64,000 nt of DNA from Sycon ciliatum (taxonomy: Eukaryota > Porifera > Calcarea > Leucosolenida > Sycettidae). Shown piece after piece: positions 26,618 to 36,400 of this stretch. The stretch covers positions 41,229,563 to 41,293,562 of the forward strand of contig NC_088646.1 in assembly GCF_964019385.1 (NCBI RefSeq), given 5' to 3'. Both the position numbers and the translations under genes were made by a program. The notes under the pieces are model-generated. The model had not been told where the DNA came from, did not search any database, and saw nothing but the letters and a program-made list of their open reading frames with translations. Within the stretch, counting starts at the first letter, position 1; each line of letters opens with the position of its first letter.

Positions 26618-26861
26618 TTATACATCCTGCTTACAATGACCGTGACCAAGCAGACAAACTCAATTGCCAAGCAGAACACAGTTCTTGTGTGCTGTGAATC
26701 TGAGAACTTGCGGCTCAGTCGAGTTCTCAATCACTTGCACTGTACAACACAAATGCCTGCCATTTGGAAAAATCCCAACTTTTAATATGAATCTTTGCAA
26801 GTTTGCATGCTGTGTGAATGAATAACAGCCGTTTTAAAAGCACTTGCTACACTGATCACGG

Positions 26862-27062
26862 TCTCCAGAGCCAACTAGTGTCTGGCATCAAGTTGACCAT
26901 GGTTGACAGACCACTGCATGCTGAGTGCTATAGTGAGCTACAGTGATCATGGCACAGTTTCATCTCCAGAGCCAACTAGTGTCTGGCATCAAGTTGACCA
27001 TGGTTGACAGACCACTGCATGCTGAGTGCTATAGTGAGCTACAGTGATCATGGCACAGTTTC
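26862..27062. repeat. Direct duplication, 101-bp unit, two copies
   Basis: The block starting TCTCCAGAGCCAACTAGTG (26862) is repeated at 26963 with essentially no changes, indicating a recent tandem duplication. Confidence 0.9.
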
Positions 27063-27700
27063 ATGGTGTCCCCGTAGAGCAGGCATTGGCGGATAATGCT
27101 CGAAAAGGTGGCAGATTCTGCTCGAAAAGCAGTGAAATTGGCAGAACCATACAAACCTTATGGCGGGCAATTCCTCGAATTCTGCTCCATTTCTTTATCC
27201 ACATACCAAACATGCATGAGAAAGTACCGAATTCTGCCAATTTTTCTGCCGGCATTATCCGCATATGCCTACCATAGGTCAGGGTCAAAACAATGCATAC
27301 CGTTTGCCTCCGGTTCAATTGGATATTGAACGATTTCTGCTTTTGTAGCAAATTCTTCAAATCCTTCAACGAGTTTATGCACGTGTCCTGCACATGTACA
27401 CAGAGAAAACAGTATTATGTGCTCACCTTTACATGCATAAGAAAAGAACCCGGCAAATTTGCCTGGTGTGAATGAGAGAGCGAGAGAGAAACACAAGCAC
27501 ACACTAAAAAGAGTAGGACTGTATTCTTGTTCTGGCGCAGGTACAGTCCATTCATAAAAAGATGTGCCCTTGCTCTGGCGAGCTCCCGTATTTAGCTATT
27601 TTTCGTGACTTTATCGTTGATGATGCAGTACCGTGCAATTTGAGAAAAAGGTCCAAAGAGGTACTTCAACCGGGGTTCTAGCCGCTGGGTTTCTGTCTCC
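27063..27700. other. Intergenic stretch, nothing recognised
   Basis: Words based on GAATTCTGC and GGCAGAATTC are scattered through 27100-27260 on both strands, hinting at a decayed inverted repeat. No gene is seen. Confidence 0.35.
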
Positions 27701-27710
27701 CAATTTCCCA

Positions 27711-28545
27711 TCATTGTGTATTGCTGGCGGGGCGAGTGCTACCCTGTAGAGTCTCGTCCAGGTCTAGCTGAAAAGAACCTTCACTACTAGGAGCTTGACT
27801 AGGCCGGAATGGACGGATCAAATCATTATTCCTTATAATGGATCCATAATAGCATGACTGTGTAACAAGCGCGCATATACAGATTCTCGTGATCCACGTG
27901 ATTCCGCCAGACATGTTGTATGCATATTCTATTTTATTTTATACTTTGGATGAAGTTTTCCATTAGTCCTATTGGTATTGTTGCTAACGGCTTTTGTTGA
28001 CGTCACTTCTGTCATTTCATTGTATCGTATTACTCTTCAGACATCAATCCTGAATGGCATAAGCGAAAGTGGCACCCCCGCCACCTACGGGGACATGCTT
28101 TTTTTATATTATTATTTTTAATATACATACTAGTACTGAAGTACTGTGTTGTAGAGTAGCTGTAACTAACTTACTTAGATTCAGAGCATACACACGCAAA
28201 CCGTTCGAAATGGGTTGCAATGCTGCCATAGTCCTATTGCAAAAATAATTTCAATGACTAACTATTTGAACAAACGGCGAGGAGACAACAATAACCGCAA
28301 TCAGTAATACAAACTGGATCGTACACTTTATTACACTTTATTCATGTAATGTAAAACATTACATGAATAAAGTGTACACAAATGTCGATCCAGCTAACTA
28401 CACTGTAGTAATAATTATTACTTACACGACCTTCGGGAGCTTCGCGAATAGTCACTCTGCGCGTGCGCGTGTAGTGCGCGTACCGCGTGTATTGCTCTTC
28501 TACACTCGATGGTGAGTTCCGCGGGCTTGACATTGTAGGTGCCAT
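27711..28545 (-). CDS. Candidate small two-exon gene, about 88 aa
   Basis: Exon 1 (28545-28426) starts with ATG, encodes MAPTMSSPRNSPSSVEEQYT and on to REAPEGR, and ends at a perfect GTAAGT donor. Exon 2 (27857-27711) follows a TTGTTACACAG acceptor in the same phase, continues SCYYGSIIRNNDLIRPFRPS and ends at TGA. The intron of about 570 bp holds a foldback repeat. The match of a strong donor, a strong acceptor and frame is suggestive, but no family is recognised, the protein is short, and chance cannot be excluded. Confidence 0.25.
28270..28400. mobile_element. Small palindromic repeat related to the 47262-50306 foldback
   Basis: ACATTACATGAATAAAGTG and its inverse lie back to back at 28321-28378, preceded by GGAGACAACAATAACCGCAA. 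The same words (GAGACAATAAT, AACCGCAATCA, CATGAATAAAGT) are found at the ends of the large foldback in Epc intron 4. Confidence 0.6.
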
Positions 28546-28599
28546 TAGCGCTGTTCAGTGACAGTTGCGACGTGGTGGCAGGAAGTAGAACTCTGGATG

Positions 28600-30415
28600 T
28601 TGCTTGAATTTGATGTTCGACAACTCAGCTTGACTGTGACCCGCAGAATTCGCTGTGATGCCGGATACTGCTGCTGCTGCTGCTTGACTTAGGCTTGATG
28701 ATCCCGATACCAGTATGGCGCAGCAAGGACATTGGAACATCGACCCAAGATTCTGGTGTCCTGTAACTTGACTTGGAAACGAATGATACTTTGAGACTCG
28801 CCTTGAGCTCCTTTTTTATACACTTCGAAATGGCGGTCCAGACGCGCATTTTGACGTAGTGACAAGCACATACCGTCCGTGCTGGTGGTAGATCAACGCT
28901 GTCAACTAATTACTTGTTGCGAATACCACACTTCCTTCTCATATGCTAGATACTAATGCCAAGTAATGGTGATAATACTAGCAGCCAGCGCCAAAACTGT
29001 CCGCCGGACCTTCGCTGTTTCGCGCTGACACCTATAGTACCTACACGTATGAGGCGTCAACGTCCGATCGGACGTCGACGCCTCATACCGCCGAGTAGTG
29101 ACCATGCATGGTGACCCTTCGCACAAATACCGCCTACATGTACCTACAGGCTACACGCTGCAGTTGAACAAGTCTTGCCTGACGCTTTTGAGTCTTGGCT
29201 GCTAGCGCTAGCGCCAGTAGCGGCTGTCATCATGGCTCGCGCTTACGCAGATCACAACGCTATGGTCGTATGGATGGGCGACGACGACTAGTAGTAGTAC
29301 TGGTAGGCGAGTGGTCTATGACCATGAAGACCAAGGTAAAACTAACACTAATTACACTAGCAGATGCGTCGGACAGCAATACGGTGCTGTACGGTATCAG
29401 GATGTCGTATCATGCCGTACAGCAGTACGATGACATCAAGATACGACGATCGAGCGGAAAAGAAGAGAAATGCAGGCTCAAGATAGAAGCAAGAGTACTC
29501 TTGATAGAAGACTGTGAACGGACCATAACTACTTACTTAGACCATAACCATGATAACTAATACTTAGTTATGATGGTGGTACATGTATTATAAAACACAC
29601 ACACACACACACCTAGCAATATGGCGGTAAACACACGCCTGCCCACACACGTACACGCTCTCTACTCTAGACTCTAGGCTGCAACGTAAGACTAAGAGCT
29701 CTCCTTCTCACCACCACCATCATCACTTCGCGCCTGCAGCCCTGGCGTCTAGCCTAGACGGTCGATGCATGCATGGCTGGTGGTGGTATCCGACATACAA
29801 TGTAGCATGGCAGGCTAGGCTGGCATCATTCTCCCGGCTGTATACTAGTAATGTTATGTACCGGTACCATGGGTACCGGTAAACCGTAATAATTATGCTC
29901 AAAAGAAAAAAATATCTGTCCGAGTGTCGGGACTGTCGGCAACAGTTCAGCTCATACTACAATCATGTATTAGTTAGTGAGTAAGACAGTAGCACTACTC
30001 GGAGTACTCCAGCTCTGTCTACCAGGTCTACATGCGCATACTGCATGCATGTCGAACGACGTGATCGTGAAAACTTTGGCCATGACGTCAACAAAGAAGA
30101 CATCGAAAAACATTGCTGTAATATTTCCCATTATTTTAGCCAAAAGAATAATAATTAAATTTATTATTGTCTTGTACTCCTTCCAGCGATCACGGTAGTT
30201 CTTTACCCTAGGTTTTGCTGCACATAGTTCCAGCTCTGTCAGACCTGCGTGATGTTGCTGCGATCGGCACAGCGCTATTCCTTCCTGGAACGCTGATCTA
30301 GCAACTAATTACGATGTGGAACGTTCTGGTGTGGGGTTGACAGTGCATGACCTGCCCGTGACCGGACCAACACTGAAGTAGACGTTTAGAAATCGCTTAC
30401 TCGTTTGAGGCCGGT
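28600..30415. other. Upstream region of SLC22-B
   Basis: It contains a near-perfect palindrome at 29047-29088, a CA tract near 29596-29615 and scattered short open frames without recognised domains. No TATA box or clear promoter motif is assignable. SLC22-B may use a 5' untranslated exon in this region. Confidence 0.35.
29047..29088. repeat. 42-bp palindrome
   Basis: GTATGAGGCGTC and ACGTCCG are followed by their inverses around the centre CGATCG; two non-pairing bases (A at 29059 and C at 29076) face each other. As single strand it would form a hairpin of about 20 bp. Confidence 0.85.
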
Positions 30416-33400
30416 ATGCCAGACAAGAATCATCAGGAGGAAGCAGCTGTTCTTTTACAAAACATTGATGGTCCTTGTGATTTGAATAGTCCGGCAGGTA
30501 TATATCCAGCTTTTGAATTGTCCCAACATGCCTGCCACGATCTAGCTGCTAGTGCTAGTGCTGCTTCACCTCACAATCAAGAGCTGAACAATAGTTCTAG
30601 TCGTGGTGACGTTTCGGTAGAGGATTGCAGATCCTCCGAGACAGCTTGTAGCATGGATGATGTCTTGAGGAGCTACACACCATTCAGCTTCTACCAGAAA
30701 CAACTGGTGTTGGTTTGTGCAGTTGTAGTGTTGGCAGGAGCACCGCAAGCTGCCATTTTAGTCTTCATAGGGGATCGGCCGGTTTGGTCGTGCCAGCAAC
30801 AGGATCAACACGAGTATAATGTTACTTCTTCTGGTGGCCATGGGGCGAGTGCAAACCGTGGGATTGATGCATCTCAAACAGCAACAGCAGCACTCTCAGC
30901 GGAGCGCGATGGATTGAGTGAAGAGCAACGCTGTGCTTTAGTTAGGAGGCGCAAATGCACGCCACTCTACGTCAACGTCCACGCCAAGGCTAGTGCCGAA
31001 GTAAGCTACTTTAATAACTGATCGGTATCGTGCTACAAAGTTTACAATACTGCAACAGCTCACAATCAAGTACATGACATTGTATGTCCGCGAGTCCTAT
31101 TCCAGATCTTGGCCTTGCACTCCCAGTGTTTTGCCCAAATAGATACAGGCGAAATTAAGTACCAGTGCTCATTGCTATACCGTATCTAGCCTATCTGATC
31201 TTGTGCTGTGTTTCACATTGTTATGCTGCCTGCTTGGATCGGGATATGCAGTACGCACTGCGGCACATGCACTTCCTGACTACTACATGACCACAGAAAC
31301 GTACCCAAAAAGAACTGTTCACGCCAGAAAGTTAATGCTGCAGTGCCTGAGAATAGGTATGGGGAGAGGTACATCTCCATACATACCTCTATCTGGCTGT
31401 GCACTTTTATTTCTCTCGGGGGGGGGGGGGGTCTTTTCCTTTTTTTTCTTCTTTTTTTTCACGTGGACACTCAACCATCACATGTAGGAGAGCTCAAAAG
31501 AGACAGAAGCGGAAAGTTGGGTGGAGATTTAGAGCGTACCTGTACTCATGTTGGGTGGAGATTTAGAGCGTACCTGTACTCATGTTGGGTGGAGATTTAG
31601 AGCGTACCTGTACTCATGTTGGGTGGAGATTTAGAGCGTACCTGTACTCATGTTGGGTGGAGATTTAGAGCGTACCTGTACTCATGTTGGGTGGAGATTT
31701 AGAGTGTACCTGTACTCATGTTGGGTGGAGATTTAGAGTGTACCTGTACTCATGTTGGGTGGAGATTTAGAGTGTACCTGTACTCATGTTGGGTGGAGAT
31801 TTAGAGCGTACCTGTACTCATGTTGGGTGGAGATTTAGAGTGTACCTGTACTCATGTTGGGTGGAGATTTAGAGCGTACCTGTACTCATGTTGGGTGGAG
31901 ATTTAGAGCGTACCTGTACTCATGTTGGGTGGAGATTTAGAGCGTACCTGTACTCATGTTGGGTGGAGATTTAGAGCGTACCTGTACTCATGGTACTTGT
32001 TTACAGGCTTTTTTACATGCCGCATGTGCCCTCTTAGGGAGTTCGGGTTGCCGGGTTATAATCCCCTCTCACAGACTCCAGAGCCTTCCAGCGAGCTGAA
32101 GATCATTTATAACCGGCACTGTAGAACCAAAGTAATGGTGGGAATGTAACGTAAAGACGGATGATTCACATTTGTGTGTTGAACTGTTCATGGTTTTTTT
32201 TGCTCTTCTTCTCATCTTTAGTTCAATTTGATCTGCGAGAAGTCCTCAGAAGCAAACTACGCCCAGTCTTCGTTCTTTGTTGGTATGCTTCTGGGCAGTT
32301 GTCTTACCGGATGGTTATCGGATAAATACGGCCGGCGTACAGCGGTGTTAGTAGCACAGTGTGTCTCGCTGCTAGCGTCTCTCTGGACATGGCAATCCAC
32401 ATCATTCCTGTCATTCACTGCTTCAAGGTGTCTATCAGGTAATGCCTCTTTAACGTTACCTGCATGCATACTCTATGTGTGACGCCAATACAGTCGTCCC
32501 TCTCTAATCCGCCACCAATTGGCAATGGCATTTTCTGCTGGATAAACAAGGGTGCCGGATTATCAAATCCTGTCCTCCAACCCGGCCAAAGCATAGAAAA
32601 TGACCTGAAAAAATCCGTTTTGCCAGAAAGTGTGCTGGTTTGCAGGGGTGCTGGATAAACAAGTGGCGGGGGATTAGAGAGGGGCGACTGTATACCTACA
32701 CTGTGTAACATCAATGCCTGTACTCCGTGGTAATGCTGAATGCTAGGACTAATCAGTAACATCAATGCCTGTACTCCGCGGTAATGCTGAATGCTAGGAC
32801 TAATCAGTCATGGCTGTGCCTGTACTCCGTGGTAATGCTGAATGCTAGGACTAATGCCTGTACTCCGTGGTAATGCTGAATGCTAGGACTAATGCCTGTA
32901 CTCTGTGGTAATGCTGAATGCTAGGACTAATGCCTGTACTCTGTGGTAATGCTGAATGCTAGGACTAATGCCTGTACTCCGCGGTAATGCTGAATGCTAG
33001 GACTAATCAGTCATGGCTGTGATTCGTTTGGTTTGGGAAGACATGAGATGTGTAAACACCTGCTTTTCTGATCGCTTTTGTCATGGTTGTCATATATGGC
33101 TTGTGCAGGCACCTGACACTTCACCATTGCATGTTGAGCAGCATGGCTGCTAGTGTTCCTGCCACTGCTGATGCTGCCACTGCTGATGCTGCCACTGCTG
33201 CTGTTGATGCTGCTGCTGCTGCCACTATTGCTGCTGCTGCTGCTGTTCGTGTCATTGTTGTGATTTAATCGTTTTCAAAATGTACTTGTTTGCATGCAGG
33301 TGTCGGCCTACAGATATTGATAGCTCCGCTCTTCGTGCTGGTCAGTGAATCAGTCGCTCCAGACTATCGTGCCTTTGTCACTACGTTACCATCCTGTGTG

Positions 33401-36400
33401 TTTGGTCTGGGTTTCACCTTGCTGGCTCCTCTTGCCTATCTCACCCGTCATAGCTGGAGATCACTGATGGCTGTATGTACTGGATCGGTGCTTGTCGGGC
33501 TTTTCTGCTCCTGGCTGTAAGTACTGGATCGGTGCTTGTCGGGCTTATCTGTTCCTGGCTGTATGTACTGGATCGGTGCTTGTCGGGCTTATCTGCTCCT
33601 GGCTGTAAGTACCGTGTCCATTGCTGCTGTGTGTGTGTGGGGGGGGGGGGGGGGGGGGGGGTGAAGGTGTGTGTTCGGGCATTCAGTTATGATTTTGTGC
33701 GTGAATTTAATCACTTGAAGGGGCATGGGGTGTATGTGTGTGTGTAGGGGGGGGGGGGGGGGGAGAGAGTTAGAAGTGTACCATTGTGTGGTCCCGGGGC
33801 TGCTGGGATGCCTCTTTACACACAGCATTGATCATAGCTTGCTAGTTGGTGGTGCTGGCACGGATTGCTATGCCAGGGTAGAGTGACAGGGTTTCGTCCA
33901 ACTTATCTGTCTGCTAGCACTGCCAATGAACTTGGTTTCTGACAGCTTTTCACTCTGTCTGCCATTTTTAAATACTGCCATTGTCGCATTGCTTGCTACC
34001 AGTTTTGTCATGACCAATGCACTCATTCAATGCACTTGTCCAATACAATCGTCTAATGCACTTGTCCTTTACATGCAATTCAGCTCATCATTAGCTTGTA
34101 ACATACGACTAGTCTGTAGTGACACCAGACACAGCCACGCAGCAGCCAGACACAGACATCTAGTGCTGTGCTGTTGAGTGCTGGTCATGTGCTGCAGTGC
34201 CCGCCCCTGTTGTTGAGTGTTTGTGTTTGCCAGGGAGTTGTAGCGTATAGCGAGATAACTTGAGATCATAGCGCGCGGCACGATGTGCGTTTCGACCCTG
34301 GTTTTACATGATCCGTGGTCTTGATCTGTGGTCTTGATCTGTGGTCTTGATCTGTGGTCTTGATCTGTTCTGTCTTGATCTGTGTTGTCTTGATCTGTGT
34401 TGTCTTGATCTGTGGTCTTGATCTATGGTTTTGATCTGTGTCGTCTTGATCTGTGTCGTCTTGATCTGTGTCGTCTTGATCTGTGTCGTCTTGATCTGTG
34501 TCGTCTTGATCTGTGTTGTCTTGATCTGTGGTCTTGATCTGTGGTCTGTGCTATACAACTCACACTCGCCTTTACCTGCTGATCCCAAGCGCGGCCCAGA
34601 CAATCAATGTCATTATTTATAATACGAGAGTGTGTATAAATCGGCCCTGCCCTAAGGGGGCAAGCTGGAATGGGCAACCTGGGAGTGAAATCCACATCAC
34701 CCAACGCTGCAGTCGCACAGGTCTTCTCCCTGAATACTACAACTCCCTGTTTTACATGTACTGCAGTCGACTGAAGTTGATATGCTGTGTCTGTCTGTCT
34801 GTCTGCCTGCCTGCCTGTCTGGCTGCCTGTCTGGTTATGCTGCACAGATGGGCAACTGAATCACCGTATTGGCTGCTGCACAATGGGCGGCACGATCGTG
34901 TAAAGGCTACTATTTCCAGATGGGCAAGAAGTTCATCTCGGCCCATTCCTGATTCTGTGCTGGCATCACTGACAGTACCTAGGGAGAAAGATTCATCATC
35001 ATCATCATCATCACCATCACCTGTTGGCGGTGCTGAGGCAACATCTTTACTGCCGTTCCTGTCTAAAGGTCTGCGTCACTTGACACTGACATTATTCTGT
35101 GCCTGGTGAGTTAGCCAGTTTCAGTAAGCTATTTGGGGACTCATCAGGGAGTGTAAACGTTATGTTTGGCAGGGTGCAATGTTGCAATGTTGAATGCAAT
35201 GAAACAGTTTGTGCGTAAGGTGACCTCGCCTATCCACGCTGGCTGTTGAAGGGGTAACACACCCTGCAGCTCCGAGGCCCCAGCTCATGTCACTTAACAC
35301 AAAGGCAACTTACCACTGTGAGAATGCCTTACACAACAAGAGTAACAACGGCGGACCGGGAAGGCACTTGTCCCTAAGCTCCGAGCTCTCAGGGAAAAAA
35401 GGAGTCTAGTGTCACCTGCCACGAGATGTGATCCTGCACAACGGAAAACCTCTATCCATGGAGGACATTTCCCGTATGCTCAACTCACAATAGGAACCAG
35501 CCCGGGCATCCCCTTCATCGCCAGCAATACTAATAAACCCAAAGCTACGTATTAAAAGTGAGAATTCAAGACAGCAGGAATAGCGCAAGCTCCGACATAG
35601 GGAGCAACACACAAAGCTACGTATTGCTCATATTAATGTCTGTAGTCTTTTCACGAATCTAATGAAGTTCATTATCTCATACATCACCACAGTGTAGACA
35701 TTCTAAGCATAACAAAGACTTGGTTGACTGACACCTTGCCCAACAGCCCGGTGCACCTGCGTGGCTACGATATTTACAGGCGAGACCAGAAAGATAAGAC
35801 TGGAGGAGGAGTATGTATTTATGTGTTGTGATGGACCGGAGGAGGAGTATGTATTTATGTAGTGATGGACTGGAGGAGGAGTATGTATAATTTATGTAGT
35901 GATGGACTGGAGGAGGAGTATGTATAATTTATGTAGTGATGGACTGGAGGAGGAGTATGTATTTAAGTAGTGCTGGACCTGAGGAGGAGTATGTATGTAT
36001 GTGTTGTGATGGACTCTGCACTGTACAGGTTTACAACGTGTCTGGTGTACTACGGTCTGGCTCTGAACACACACGGCGTCGGCAGCAACAAGTATATCAG
36101 CTTCTTCATTCTGTCAGCAATTGAGATTCCCGCCTTGATTGGCGTGGTCATCATCCTCCGCTACGCCGGTCGACGTCCGACAATGTTCTGGTCCACGCTA
36201 GTCACTGGTATAGTTGTGAGTCTGTCAGCATTCATAGCATGGTTGAATAGTGTACCTTCAACTGCAACATCAGCAGAGCTAGGTAAGTTGGCTGCAGTTT
36301 AGTGCCGATTATCCACACCGCTCGGGGTGCATTCATGGCTGTATGGGGTCGTACCACTCGGGTGCAGGGTTGTCTCCGGAGGGTTTGGATGAGGGGTATA

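Noticed and set aside
31514..31996. CRISPR-like array of regular repeats
   Set aside because: The 34-bp units are head to tail with no unique spacers, and the DNA is animal nuclear DNA.
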